Assembly (NCBI GenBank): GCA_963969395.1
Contig: OZ017799.1
Location: 24,864,501-24,928,500 of the forward strand
Direction: 5' to 3'
From: Pseudoscleropodium purum
Taxonomy: Eukaryota; Streptophyta; Bryopsida; Hypnales; Brachytheciaceae
Length of the DNA: 64,000 bases
This document shows, one piece after another, positions 13,571 through 26,658 of this stretch. The translations under genes and the position numbers were made by a program. How positions within the stretch are numbered: the stretch's first letter is position 1; each line of letters opens with the position of its first letter. The notes under the pieces were generated by a model. It saw nothing but the letters and a program-made list of their open reading frames with translations. It was not told the DNA's origin and searched no databases.

Positions 13571-14505
13571 TCAACGTAAAGGACCAATGTGCGTTTTTTG
13601 GTTACACAACAATTTGGGGCAAGTACGTGCAATTAGAGATTTTCATATTCTTGACCCAAATTCGAATAGACAATGGGGATAAGGAATATCTTTCGTATGC
13701 ACTAAATTTCATGAGATTTGAAAATGTGAATCAAAAGTTATGGCATAATGTGGGTTTTTTTGTAAATGAGCAATCTAGGCAGATAAAAAGTTCCCCTTTT
13801 TTCAAAAAAAAAATTTGAAATTGGTTTTCTAGAGTTATATATACATGGAAAACTTTAAATCATTCCATTTTGATCAATGAGTCAAAAGTTATGCAAATTT
13901 TTTGTTTGCGAGCAATTATGGATTCTCTACTCTAAAATAAACTTTGAAGTCCTTTATCTTATTCAATTTTCAATATTTTTGCAATAAAATAAAATCATAG
14001 AGTTTAGATCATTTATTACAATATTGCAACCATTGGGACTGGCATTTTCCAATTCTATAACTAAATTCTTAACAATTTACAAGACAATTTGGTATTTTGA
14101 ATCATTCTTTACTACTATCTACTTACTATTTTTTCTTATATGTTGTACAATTACAAATGATCTTAAATTTTTTAGGCATGTGACCAACTTGTTTAGGAAA
14201 TAGAATCCAAAGAAGCACCACCATTTTGGACATTTTTTCATAGAAAAGTGAGCTTGTGAAGTGCAACTACCTTGCATTTCGCAAGGCCAAAAAAATAATT
14301 CAATGAATTTTGAATGCTTATATCTTACAATCCTCGAGGTGAAATTTTTTGAGATTTTTAACACATTTTCAAGTTAGCATACTACAAGATCTTGTGGTTA
14401 CATGTGTCAAAAAAAGTCTTTTTTCAAAAATTTGGTGCTTGTACTAAAAATGAGAGTTTTCAAACATTTTTGGTGAAAACATAGTAATGAAACTTTAGGG
14501 ATTAA
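13571..14505 (-). mobile_element. ~930-bp TTAA-ended non-autonomous element, copy A1
   Basis: This copy is inverted relative to the other full copies (15052, 22016, 42014, 48335). Its right end reads CTTTAGGGATTAA and its left end is a decayed TTCAACGTAAAGGACC. It has no ORF of meaning. With copy A2 it forms a large inverted repeat: 13.8-14.5 kb pairs with 15.06-15.76 kb at roughly 95% identity by eye over the stretch I compared. Its outer part (13.57-13.8 kb) resembles the 22016 copy rather than A2, so the two arms belong to different subtypes at their distal ends. Confidence 0.75.
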
Positions 14506-15051
14506 AGATTGTAGATAGATTGATTTTGCAATGATTTTACAACATTACAAAGTAATTGGCTTAACTAGAGGCTTGCAGTACATACTACTGCAAATAATGG
14601 ACAATGAATAAAGATTTTTCTTTGTTCTTTTATATTCTAGTCTCTTCATATACTTGTTTAATTTACATTGCATTTGTATGGTTGAATACACTTTAGAATA
14701 AAATAGAATGGAAAGTTGATTATGCTTGTCTTCATGTTGAAACTATACAAGTAGTGAATTACATACATTCTTGATTCAAGTATAGGAGTTCACAAGCTTA
14801 GCTAACACATATGGAGTCTACTTCTTTAATTATTATAAGAATTTAGAAATAAAAGAGGAAAATATAATTTGCTATGTCAAAAAATGTCTAATATGGCCGT
14901 AGAATCAGCATAGTGTTGAAAAATAAATGTTGGTATATACATTGAATACACTTAAAATAAGTCAATTTACATAGAATATCCTTCAAGAAAAAAATATAAT
15001 ATAATATTGTATTTTATGAATGCCTATAAATGTCATTAAGAGACATGGCAT
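14506..15051. other. spacer between the inverted copies A1 and A2
   Basis: AT-rich, with no ORF or repeat end recognised. It forms the loop of the palindrome made by the two flanking elements. Confidence 0.5.
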
Positions 15052-15989
15052 TTAATTCCGAAAGTTTCATTACTATGTTTTTACCAAAAATGTTTGAAAA
15101 CTCTCATTTTTAGTACAAGCACCAAATTTTTGAAAAAGGACTTTTTTTGACACATGTAACCACAAGATCTTGTAGTATGCTAACTTGAAAACGTGTTAAA
15201 AAACTCAAAAAATTTCACCACAAGGATTGAAAGATATAAGCATTCAAAATTCACTGAATTCTTTTTTTGGCCTTGTGAAATGCAAGGCAATTGCACTTCA
15301 CAAGCTCACTTTTCTATGAAAAAATGTCCAAAATGGTGGTGCTTCTTTGGATTCTATTTCCTAGACAAGTTGGTCACATGCCTAAAAAATTTGAGATCAT
15401 TTGTAATTGTACAACATATAAGAAAAAATAGTAAGTAGATAGTAGTAAAGAATGATTCAAAATACCAAATTGTCTTGTAAATTGTTAAGAATTTAGTTAT
15501 ACAATTGGAAAATGCCAGTCCCAATGGTTGCAATATTGTAATAAATGATCTAAACTCTATGATTTTATTTTATTGCAAAAATAATGAAAATTGAATAAGA
15601 TAAAGGACTTCAAAGTTTATTTTAGAGTAGGGAATCCATAATTGCTTGCAAACAAAAAATTTGCATAACTTTTGACTCATTGATCAAAATGGAATGATTT
15701 AAAGCTTTCCATGTATATATAACTCTAAAAAATCAATTTCAAATTTTTTTTGTTTTAGAAAAAAACTGATTTCTTATATCTGCTTGGACTACATGTTAGG
15801 GAAAAACAATATTATACAATAACTTTTTAACCATATAGTCAAAAGTTATGAAAATTGTTGGGCCTTAGAAGAAAACCTCACCCCCATCATGTGTGAAAAT
15901 TTCAATGAAAAAAATAAATTTCCATTCATAGTGAGTTGCCCAAAACTGCTACGTTGCCAAAAAATGTAGCTTGGTCCTTTAGGGGTTAA
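15052..15989 (+). mobile_element. ~930-bp TTAA-ended non-autonomous element, copy A2
   Basis: It begins with TTAA at 15052-15055 and ends with GGTCCTTTAGGGGTTAA (TTAA at 15986-15989). The first ~700 bases mirror copy A1. The last ~230 bases instead match the 42014 and 48335 copies (shared GTGAGTTGCCC/GTGAGCTGCCC and GTTGCCAAAAAA blocks). No coding potential. Confidence 0.8.
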
Positions 15990-16775
15990 GAAATTATTAT
16001 TATATATATTGTGTATATTATCTATCATTATTCATATTTGACTAAATTGACCCTACAACATAAATATTCTATTGCAAAATTAGCTCCAACATTTTTTTTG
16101 CCTAATGTACATACTCTTTGAGGCATTTGCAACCTTTAATTTGTTGAATGGATTTGACCTTAGCACACCAATGAAGTAGTACTAAGTTCAATCATGTATG
16201 TTGATGAGGTGCATGTATACCACCATAGTCTATCTAGCCATGGAAAGGGTCACAAATGACCTTGTTGGAGCCAATGTCAGATTTCAATTAAATTTTTTTT
16301 AATAAATTATTATTTTTTTCAAAAAATCAAATTTGTTGGATTTTTGTGCAATGAGCCCGAGAGGAATTGACTTGGCCTCAAGGTGTAAAGCGGGCTCGGA
16401 AATGTCAATCTCGCTCTTTATTTTTACTAGATTTGATTGAATCAACCTGGCTTCTTGGTCTTTAAGGGCCTTACATATGGGAGTATTTTTGGACCTTGTG
16501 ATAATCTTTTTCTAAAAAATAGTTGACGATGGCCTTCAACCCAAAAGAAGTTGAAAGACACTTCACACTATGACCGTCCAAATCAAAAGGCCATGGGATT
16601 AAGTGGCCAAATTTTGTTAAGAGTTCAAAGAAATAGGTAATAAATAGGCAAATTCAACAACCTCTTGACCATAGTATAGGTCTCCATATTTGGGCCGACT
16701 CAAACTTCCTTCGAGAGTCCGTCACCATGTGGACATTTTAATGTCATCAATAGAAGTTTTGGAAGGTGATGGCTT
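15990..16775. other. intergenic sequence with one dispersed repeat
   Basis: It holds the second copy (16558-16653) of the repeat also found at 12495-12592. Nothing else is recognisable. Confidence 0.4.
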
Positions 16776-17208
16776 TTAACCCTGTAATGTTTCTACGGAC
16801 ACTAAATATCCAATGAATGACAAAAAAATCTTTGCATATAGGACGAAAGTGCCACTTGTTCATCCTTGGAGACCTTCTATAGTAGCTTGTCCTTGAATGA
16901 GTGCTTTTGATTTTCTTAAAGTAGATGATGCACACTATGTCAAAAACATTAGAAGAAATTTGAGGGCTCGAAATGCCCACGAATTATCAAGCTGGGAATA
17001 GGATTAGTGTAGCATTGGGAACTACAAGAATTGGACTGCTGACGTAGCTGAGACCCGGCCATGTCATTGTCCCAAAATTTTATTAGATCCATTCTTTTGC
17101 TAAGGGAAGCAACTGCAGGGGAACAGGCCCGAAACGGGCTTCCAGTGTCCTCAAATTTCTTCTAATGAGATGATTTCTGCAGAGACCAGCCCGTTCTTAC
17201 AGGATTGA
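16776..17208. mobile_element. ~200-bp TTAA-ended element (family C), interrupted by a CATTAGAAG element
   Basis: The left end is TTAACCCTGTAATG. Interior and order match the element at 39487-39717: a TAGGACGAAAGTG/TAGGACAGAAGTG block, then TTTTGATTTTC or its equivalent, then ATGATTTCT. At 16947-17167 it is interrupted by a CATTAGAAG-ended element. The right end, near 17205, is decayed to TTGA. Confidence 0.6.
16947..17167 (-). mobile_element. CATTAGAAG-ended element, copy B1 (221 bp)
   Basis: The ends CATTAGAAGAAATTTGAGG and CCTCAAATTTCTTCTAATG are inverted repeats. The core includes a diverged GACGTAGCTGAGACC..GGCCATGTC palindrome shared with the other copies. Orientation is opposite to the copies at 30907, 45721 and 53322. 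It sits inside a family C element. Removing it leaves a join of the same length as the uninterrupted relative at about 39670, so there is no target duplication. Confidence 0.8.
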
Positions 17209-18985
17209 TGTGAAAGACTGAGAGGCCAAACTCTTGATTTCTTGAAATGTGATTGATGGAAACCCACAGCCTCTTGACCTTCAGCCATTAATAGAGTGCA
17301 GTAGCCTTGAAATTATGTGCAATCCGCCTTAAAGAGAGAATTGGTCCAGCCTCAGCTAGATGTAAAATGGTCCTTAAGTTAACTTCCCTCGGTCCAGGCT
17401 TGTGAGTGTGAATTGCAATTGTTGTTTTTATGTTGTTTTTATTTGCATGGCCAAATGATGTGGACAGATGGGTCAGTGAAGAAAGGCCTTCCATTTGAGA
17501 AAGGGAAGCCCACCCTACCTTAAATAAAGGCGTGGAGGGGAGCTGGTGGGAAGCAAGCTCACAAGCAAAGGTTCATGATGTTAGTTGCTAGAACAGTTGT
17601 GCCAGTACATACATGATGTTGGGAATGTGGATCCCATGAAGGGGACTAGAGGAAGGGCAGGGCAGCGTTCACACTGACACTCATGAAAGCCCAGGAAAGT
17701 GGAGATTGCAGAGTGCAGAGGAGGCAACTCATTACAAAACAATTCAGACCTCCAGGAGGCTGTGAGTTTGGAAGCTTCCCAAACCCCTCCGAGTGCAATT
17801 AGAGAGGATTTTAAACTGTTTTTTTAAATTATTTTAAATTATTTTTTAATGAAAGCTGTTGATGTGGCACTACTTGTGCCACATCAGGACCACATCAGAT
17901 TTCAATATTCTTTTTCAAAAAAGAACATTTAAAAAAATGTTTTTTCATTTTTCTGTACTTACACTACGGGGTGCCGAAAAATACATCCTTAATGGCCTTC
18001 TAAAGGGTTCAGATTTTTCCTAATGCCCATTTAAGACCTACAATGCCTCGTTTGTTGGGGGAGTTGAACTCTTTGAATCAATTTTCAATAAATTCTTGTA
18101 GAAGGAAAATGAAATTAGCATCTATCCCAGGTCATTTTTTTCTTTTTTGGACCTTAGTGGAATTAGTTACAAATTTTTGAAGTTGAAATGTAGTGGTCAG
18201 TATAAACAACCACCTCCTAAAATGTGCACTATTGGTACATTGAAGAAATCAAAATGTATCCTTATATCATGATTGCTTTTAGAGCATGGGCGCTTTTAGA
18301 GTAGACTACCTAATGTAGGAAAGAGGAAAAGAGCCCATTTGGGATACAAGTTGGGGGAAGTGGATAGTAGCTAGTGGCAAATTGAGGATGGTGATGTCAG
18401 TTCAGTCAAGCCCAATATTCTTACTTCCCAAATAGATTCAACTAGCAAACAATTCATGAACTTTATGAAGCTTCTAGCATACTAAAAATGAACAAATTTT
18501 CAGACCTCAATTTGCATTGGAATTGTATAGAAGAGTATTTGAATATCACGCAACAACTTCTAGAGAAGTGGAGGCAAACTCATGGCACAAGAAAAGTTAT
18601 TTTGGCTTTTTAATTAACTATGGAGAATATTTGGAAGATGGTCAAAGATTTATTGCAACACTAAAGTAGATTGATGAACAAGCAAGGAATGATACAAGCA
18701 ATTCAAGTAGTATGGGATTAGGTTTCTCTATAGCAATTACAAATGCTCCTTTTTAGCATGCCCAATAGAATGCAAGCTATGAATTTAAATAAAGACTAGC
18801 AACACTAGATGGTAGATAGTGTACAGAAAAGATTCAAATTCTTGTATGATTTTGAAGTTTACATGTATATATTTGATACGATGATCAAGTGTTCTTCACT
18901 AAAATTCCAATGTAGTTTGTAGTTTGGAGATCTATCTATTTTTTAGTATGCTAGAGCTTTTTGAAGTTCATCAACTTTTTGCTAG
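17209..18985. other. intergenic sequence, no gene
   Basis: Mixed composition with a few short ORFs that show no family resemblance. No repeat ends recognised. Confidence 0.4.
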
Positions 18986-19897
18986 TTAACCCCTCAAGGA
19001 CTAAGAGGACACAATGTGTCCTCTTCAAATTTTCAGTGGCAAATGCCTAGTAGGGTGAAACAAATCTTAATATTTTGTAAACTTGGGACTTGTAGAGTAA
19101 CAAGAGACATACTTGTTGCATTCTCCAATTTTCAATATTTCAATGTAGGAAGTATTTAAGAGATTATTTAGGAAATGTCGTCTAATAGAAAAAAAAGAGC
19201 AAACATAATATGCTTACAATGAAAGAAATAGTTGGGATGGAAAAAATCATTTCCTTAGACATTTCTAATCTTTACTTTGCACAAACAAACTAGGTCTAGA
19301 GAAAAAATTCAAATTTGTATTTTTAGGAATTTTAAAAATGCAAAATTCAATCTAGTGTGATTAAAAGTACAAAAATAATTAAAATGATTCAAAAAATTTG
19401 GAGATGTTCCAAAAAATATGCTAATAATATCAATTGTTAAATTTCAAAAAACAATACATATATAAAAAAAATTTAATTTTGTAGGATCCAATTTGGTTAG
19501 TTTTGGCTTTCTACTCTTTTTGTTTGAAAATGTCTACAAATTTGGGAAAGTTTTTTATTTTTCAATTTTTTCAATAAAAAAATACTACATTTGCCTTAGA
19601 TTCTAATACAATTTTTTGGGAGGGCAAAAAAGCATTATTCATCTTCTTATAATTTTTTTTCTCCAAAAGTTGCAATTTTTGCCTAAAGAATTGATCATCC
19701 AAGACTAATATAATCTAAAAATCCAATGGTGAATATTTTCTACAATTAATTCCATACATACTAGACAAAGTATTCTTCACTTTTATACATTTAAAATTAA
19801 AAACTTCAAGCACATCCATGTGCCAAAAAAATATTAAAGTGGGACAATTCATTGAAAACCTCCAATGTGAAAACATTGCTAGGCCTTGAGGGGTTAA
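18986..19897. mobile_element. 912-bp TTAA-ended element with distinct interior
   Basis: The ends TTAACCCCTCAAGGACTA and (on the other strand) TTAACCCCTCAAGGCCTA form ~18-bp inverted repeats flanked by, or starting with, TTAA on both sides. The interior is AT-rich and unlike the ~930-bp family. It has no transposase-length ORF, so it is non-autonomous. Confidence 0.75.
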
Positions 19898-19994
19898 ATC
19901 TGCTTGGGAAGAAAAATTTGAAAGATTACTAGATCTAATTCTATGGTACATGTATTCATTTACAGAAAGTGAGCACCTCCATAACCTCACCATG

Positions 19995-20260
19995 TCTAAA
20001 ACCACTATCATCTTCAAAATGAATATGTGTTGATGTGGTATAAATTATTTTAGAGCAACTACAAGAAAACACCTTTTCTTGTTGGCAAATAAAAGCTAAG
20101 TTTCCAATGCAACATCTGGATATATTGTATGCAAAAATTAAAATTTCTTCTTATGAAAGTTATGAAAACTTGATCAGTCTAATAATAGTTACTATGCATG
20201 ATAGCAAAAAGTGTTAATTTTTGGGGTGCCCACCTTAAAATATACTCTACTTCACAAGAA
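19995..20260. repeat. dispersed repeat, family D copy 1
   Basis: It shares an ordered set of blocks with 43650-43910 and, more weakly, 52690-52920: an AAAACCAC..TCATC start, TTGATCA/TTGATCATTCTAATAATAGT in the middle and GG(T/A)G(T/C)CCACCTTA at the end. Family unknown. Confidence 0.5.
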
Positions 20261-20691
20261 GAAATTTGCCCGACTAACTTACTATATTTTTGCACAACAT
20301 CTTTTTGAAAGCCCAAAGGGAAAATAAAGGAGGAAGCAACCCAAGATAGTCACGAGGCAACATCAATTAATATAGGAACAAAGTACACGGAGAAAAGTGC
20401 CAATGAATTCTATCACTATACAAACTACCAAAGTAGGGAGCAAAACTTACATCTTTAGTTCAAGATTGAAAGCTCCATCGATATTTTTACTTTCATGCTC
20501 ATTTTCAGCCATATATTACATAGTATATGATGAGCTTTTTGACATTGTATGGTTGGTGTTTTGAGGGGATAGTCACTCCACATGTTCAAAAATACTACAT
20601 AGAGCAAATTCTTTTGGACTTTTTTCAAACCAAACAAATTTTTACAAATTTATGGAATGATGTTCTTATGTTTGTGTGCAACCGCAACTCC

Positions 20692-20707
20692 ATATATATA
20701 TATATAT
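20692..20707. repeat. (AT)n microsatellite
   Basis: Eight AT dinucleotides. It directly precedes a short inverted repeat: GACCTTTAAGGA near 20708 pairs with TCCTTAAAGGTC near 20780. Confidence 0.9.
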
Positions 20708-20790
20708 GACCTTTAAGGAAATTTTTAGTAAATATTTATTAGAAATATATGTGTTTTTAATCAAATTTTGCTGAAAATCTCCTTAAAGGT

Positions 20791-21126
20791 CATTACTTAT
20801 AATTCTAGATGTCTAAAACCACACTTAAAAAATCTCTTAAAACACACCTTTTTCTTGTAGTGCAACTTTTTTCTTACATGTTCACTATCCCCTCAAAAAT
20901 ACCAACCAACCATTTGTCCTAAATAATTGGGGGTGGATGACATTATTTAAAAAACATATATTTGGGATCTACAATGGATGTATAAATATGAAATACAATC
21001 CATGGTAGATGTACAAAAATAATAATAATAATAATAATAATATATATATCATTACTTATAATCCTCGATGTCTAAAATCACACTTCAAAACTCTCTTAAA
21101 ACACCCCTTTTTCTTATAGTGCTAGT
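20791..21126. repeat. direct repeat pair, ~78-bp unit
   Basis: Bases 20791-20868 and 21050-21126 are diverged direct copies. Both start TCATTACTTATAAT and contain TCTCTTAAAACAC and CTTTTTCTT. Between them lies an (AAT)n run at 21016-21042, followed by (AT)n. Confidence 0.7.
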
Positions 21127-21319
21127 GAACTGAGTAGTAGGGAAGAGTGCAATATTTTTATTATTCAATATAAAATATTGTCATCTTTCATATAGATTAC
21201 TATATCTTATGGTAGTGCTAAGAGTGCATGTATAAGTATTTGGTTTAAGAATATGGACTTATATAAAAATGTATAGGCTTTTCCCTAGCATAGTTGAAAA
21301 GAGTGCTATTACGTGAGCT

Positions 21320-21545
21320 TAAGATTATGAGCTCATGAGCATAGAAGACTATACACCTATGTTACAAGTGCCTATATTATAAGAACCTTCTATGATTGTA
21401 AAGTACTTATATTGTAAAAACCTTCCGTGATTATAATGTACCTATGTTATAAATATTTGTAATATACTTGTAATATGTTATATTGTCGATACCTATAATA
21501 TAGATGTTTAAGTTATAAGCACCTTCGATGGTTGTAGGATATCTA
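21320..21545. repeat. AT-rich internally repetitive unit (copy near 47095-47260)
   Basis: It contains several ~36-base sub-repeats of the form TATATTRTAA..ACCTTC..GTGATTATAATGTA. The whole block, in the same order and orientation, recurs at 47095-47260, including TATACACCTATGTTA and ACTTATATAT. Not a known family to me. Confidence 0.6.
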
Positions 21546-22015
21546 CTTATATATGTTTGAGGCCCATATGTTCACATGCTAGTATTGTTAAAGCCCCCAA
21601 GAATAATGGCTCATTTGAAATAAGGAATCACAATTCATAAGAGTTATAAAAGTCATGTCATCTCATTCTAGATACAGAAGAGAATATTTTTTCTTTCCTA
21701 GATAGTTATATTCACTTTGAGTTAAACTAGATCCTTCTATAAAATAATGTAAAATGTTATAGATTTCAATACAATTACTTCTATTTGTTTCTATCTTTAT
21801 ATTCTATATGACAAATTAAGAACAAAGCAAATGAAACAAATTGTATACTTAATAAGTGCATGATACTAATTTTTTCTTTTAGTGCATGTGATACTAATTT
21901 GTCAAAGGTATAAATATTTATAAAATATTTTGGATTATTTTAGTCTAAAATATCACTGTTTAGTCCTAATTTCTACAGAATAAAACTTGTAACAACACTT
22001 ATCTTTGAAGTGACA
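21546..22015. other. intergenic sequence, no feature recognised
   Basis: AT-rich. No ORF, RNA gene or repeat end was seen before the TTAA of the next element. Confidence 0.4.
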
Positions 22016-22970
22016 TTAACCCTTTAAGTTCCACGACTATGTTTTCAATGAAAATGCTCAAAAATTGTCATTTTTATTACAATTACCAAATTTTTGAATT
22101 TTTTTTTGACACATGTAACCATAGGATCTTGTAGTGTGCTAACTTGAGAATATGTGGTAAAAATTTCATACATTTTCACCACATGGATTGCAAGATATAA
22201 GCATTCAAATTTAGTAAAATTATTTTTTCTACCTTGTGAAAAATTGGGCAAGCTGCACTTCACAAGCTCAATTTTATATGAAAAAATGTTCAAAATGGTG
22301 GTGCTTAAATTCACTTTCAAGTTCAATTCTTTGAGTTCTTTTTCCTATACAAGTTGGAAACATGCTTGAAAAATTTGAGATCATTTGGAATTGTACAACA
22401 TACAGGAAACAAAATAGTAAGTAGACAAGAGTAGAGAATGATTCAAAATACTAAATTGTCGAGAATTTAGTTGTAGAATTGAAAAATGCCAATCCCAATG
22501 GTTAGAATGTTGGAATAAACAATCTACATCCCTTGGTTTCATTCTTTTTCCAAAAATATTGAAAATTGAATAAGATAAAAGGACTTCAAAGTTTATTTTT
22601 TAGAGTAGAAAATCTATAACTGCCCATAAACAAAAAAATCCTCATAATTTTTGACTTGTTGATCAAACTTTAATGATTCAAAGATTTTCATGTATATTTA
22701 ACTTTAGAAAACCAATTTCAAATTTTTGTTTTTGAAAAAAGTGATTTTTTTACTTGCTTGGATTGCCCATTTACACAAAAAATTAACATATTAGGCCATA
22801 ACTTTTTACTCATATTTCAAAATGTCATGAAATTTAATGCATATGAAAGATATTCCTCATCCCTACCTTCTTTTAAAATTCGAGCCAAGGATATGGAAAT
22901 CTCCAATCACGTGCACTTGCCCAAATTTTTTATGTAGCCAAAAAACACATGCTGATCCTTTAGGGGTTAA
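22016..22970 (+). mobile_element. ~930-bp TTAA-ended non-autonomous element, copy A3
   Basis: It starts TTAACCCTTTAAGTTCCACG and ends GATCCTTTAGGGGTTAA. It shares its whole length with copies A1/A2 in the first part and with A1 in the last third (subtype 1: GATATTCCTCATCC block). Its short ORFs are on both strands and unconserved. Confidence 0.8.
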
Positions 22971-25900
22971 TCATGGAAGGCCATGTCCATGATCATTGAA
23001 TTCAAGCTAAGTTTTCCATCACTTTCTTTGCTACCATTTTCAAATAGATATTAATAAAAAAAATTTAATTTATTTGTCATAGATTGAGTCATAAAATTTT
23101 CAATTTTTTGGGAAAAATTTGAAATTATTGTGAATTCTTAAAGAAAAAATTCATATCATATATAAAAATATACTCAAAAATCTGAAATTTTCACCATAGA
23201 TGTTTATAATAGTGTATAACATCATGGTATAAACCAAAATTATTGAGTCACTCTAAAATTAAAAATCAATAGACCATGGTTATAGATCCAAAGTTCATAT
23301 TGCTATAAAATATTGACAATTCCAAATTTTCCAATTAGAACAGAAACTACACCGACTTCAAAAGTTTAATTTCCTTAGTTGGACTCAAATTCAAGAAAAC
23401 ATCATTTTTATGACTAAAATGCACATCACAAGTGAATAGAAACAAATGGCCAAAATACACTATGAATAAGGGTGCTCCATGGAATCAGCAGGTTTTCTTC
23501 TTAACAAAGTCAAGAGTCCAATAATGAGGCAATTTACTATACTATTCACTGAAAATGTACTAAAAAAGAACTTTAAAAACAAAATTGAATGAATTTTTTT
23601 TCTTTCTATTTTTTTCTTCCATCCTCCCGCCAGTCTTTAGGTGAAGTCAGCCTTTTAGGATTTAATTTTGTGACAGCAGTACGTTAGGACCAACAGTGTA
23701 TTTGGGTGGGATGGATGATGCAAGTTCCAACACTCCTTGACTTGTGGCATTGATGGTCAGGAGTGGAATTTCAGAATAAGTTCAGAATAACTTAAGTTCA
23801 GGTACAGTAGGTTTCAGTAAGTGAATATTTATTCAAAAAGACTGTCTGATCATAGACGAAATCCACTGATGGTAAGGTAAGGAAGTGTTTCATCTTTGAA
23901 TTTCTTTTTTAAAGTTAAAATTCAATCTTTTGAATGCACCTGACCCAACTTCAGTTAACTTACAGTAAGTTCACCCCTAAACGCCTCAATCCTTTTTCGA
24001 TTTTTTTTTGCACATTTTGGCTTATATCTTTTTTGCAGAAATATCATTTCCTGTAATTTCAAGAAATTGATCATTAAAGAAGTTTTTTCTCCTCAAGATT
24101 CACGTATTAGTTTAGATGAATGAAAAGTTTGCTTGACTAAACAACGCTTGGAAGTGCTCTGTTCATCGTTCAGAATTTGAATGTCGGAGTGCTTCTCGGT
24201 TAACCATGCCCAGGTCGAAGCTCCTGGGTCTCATCAAGCTATGTTACAGTCCTAATATTTTTTTTTTACACAAGCGTATTCAGGAAACACACTGCAAGAG
24301 GGGCTGATTTTGCACAAGGTCAAGAACCTGCTGCCATGCAGCTCTGATTTTCCTTTTACCTTAGAAGTGGACACAGACACAGCTAGAGCCTGCCTGACAA
24401 CATCTAAGCTAAGGTATGACCATCATCATTATTCCCATTGTTGGACTGAAGCCCAGCTCAGCTTATCATACTTGTGGATTAATTAACTTCCTGGCTTCGT
24501 CATTGTTGGCATTGAAAAATGGCATGAGAACTGAAATTGATGACACAGGGGCGGGGCAGAGCAGGGCTGTGTGGGTCTCCTCAAATGAGTCGCGCCATGA
24601 TACACAAGTTAAGCTTACACCACCAGCTGTTCCGTTTAACTTATACAAGAAAAAAGCCATGTGATGGAGAAGAGGCTTTCTTCAGTTTCTTCAGGTTGGG
24701 TAGCTGAAAAGATCACCTGGATGGACTGCAATGGGGTGGCAAGCGGAGCCCAATTGGAAGGGAAGTGGGGCTAACTTATCAGAGGCCTCAAATTCTTTGG
24801 TTTTGGACGCTAGCATAGCAAGCCAGCCTAAGGTAATGAATGCCTGAGCTTCTTGCTGCCCTGCAGGAGGAGAACTTAGGCTTACAGAGACAGAATGCTG
24901 CCATGGGGGTGGTTGCAATGGAAGAGCATTGCCACTCGTAATGGCAGTTGCAAGCACTGCATTTGACCATGACATCATGACATCAAGAAGTGGAATGGCA
25001 CTGAAGAGAAGGTAGGAGGCTCTTGAAGCATGCATTTAACCCCCTGTGAAGAGAACAGCACAAGTGAGGAGCATTTTTTGTTGGATCCAAAAAACTTGGA
25101 ATGATTTCAAAATTACTTGGTTACTGAAGTTTTCACGGTTCAGATTTGAAGCCAACTTACTCATGAGTGCAAATCTGAAATTTATAAGGGAATCCACGGT
25201 GCAGATTTCAAGATCATAATATTTGATGAACATGGTAGTCTACGGATCCTTGTTTCTCAGCATCTGAAAATCAGATGCTCTAATGCACAGGGGTTAAGGG
25301 CTGGTCTGCTTTTTTCATGTGGTTTCTTGAATGGAATTATTTTTAGCTCATTTTTGAGACAAAGAGAAACAAATTTTGATTATAACCCAAGTCGTTTTGT
25401 AATTTTTGAATCATTTTTGAATTATTTATGAATTTTCAAACAAGATGAACCATAGGTCCCTATTTATGACCCTAAATCTTCCATAAATCGTTCACTTAGA
25501 GTTTTCTAAAGAGAAATGGGGAAAGCAAAGAAAATGATTGACTTTTGCAATAAAATAATATTTTTTATATTGATCCATTTACTACCTATAGAAGGTTCAT
25601 TTACAAGACACCTCAAGTCCATTACATGCGAGTCTACATGAGCGGTTCTAAATGACCCTCCAACATTTGAGCCTCCTACCTTACAATGCTCCTCCACACC
25701 AACCGCACCCCTTCAAAGTCCTAGCTAATAAAAATTCTTCTTCCCCTTCTTCATTCTCACAACCTTCATTGACTAGCCTTTACTTCTTTTACTGAGGCTA
25801 TAGTCAAAGTTGACCAAGGAAACTTGATAGAGTGTAAAACTACGTACATGTTAGCCACAAAGCCAAGCCTTCCGTTTGCCAAGCAAATGCAAGAGTGATG

Positions 25901-26658
25901 GGAGGAATTGCACAAGGGAACTTGTACCATGAAGGGGTTGCTAGTGTGGAGCCATTTGCCTTTGGACAAGTACGACAAGCAATGGGAGTAGCACTGCGAA
26001 GACCTAGTGGCGATGCTCTAAAGTGGGTACCCTCCCAAACTACTACTTTGTACTTGGATACTATCATTAAATTTGTGAAATTTTCATATTTTTTTTCTTT
26101 TGGGCAAGTGAAAAAAAGTTCCAATGGATCAACGAACATGACATTTGGATACCATATGCAAAAGTGAGGAAAGGCCAAACTTTTTCTTTTTCTTTTTTGG
26201 AAAGAGGTTCTGAAATCATTTCTTCCATATAACTTATGTACATGTTGTTTTCAGAGATGTACACAAAGCGTTGATGGGTGGCTATATACAGGGTGCAATT
26301 GGGGTGTACCCACATTAACAGCAATCCTGAAGTGGTAATAATGGTATTAGGAGTGTCATACAATAGTGCCATGTTGGGCATCTCCATCCACGGAAGTACA
26401 TTAAGTTAGGTCAATTGACTCTGAACATGGGAGTAACAAAAGTTAAGTGACATGTCCTAGAATCAGGCTCTTTCAAAGCTTTCTCCAGAGATCAGATAGG
26501 CTGTTTCAAATTAAAACTACTCAAAATTTTAAATTAAAAAAAACAAAAACATCTTAGAACTATTAGATTGAAATAACTCAATCCTAAGATTGAGATTGTT
26601 CTAGGAAGCTACTAAAGAGTGAAAACTGAATTCAAAAACCCATCTTCCATGTTATTTC
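22971..26658. other. intergenic sequence, no gene assigned
   Basis: AT-rich to about 23.6 kb, then of more even composition at 24.2-26.4 kb. There, overlapping ORFs of 82-114 codons occur on both strands (for example 24691-25035 and 25840-26178, minus). None resembles a family I know, and none has splice-supported extensions. They may be remnants of an older element. Confidence 0.35.

Noticed and set aside
14119..15438. Two near-identical 81-codon ORFs (14119-14364 minus, 15193-15438 plus)
   Set aside because: They come from the inverted copies A1 and A2. The frame is broken in the other copies of the family, so it is not a conserved protein.
24416..26387. Overlapping ORFs of 80-114 codons on both strands
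   Set aside because: No family resemblance and no clear partner exons; overlapping frames on opposite strands suggest chance or very old element remnants.
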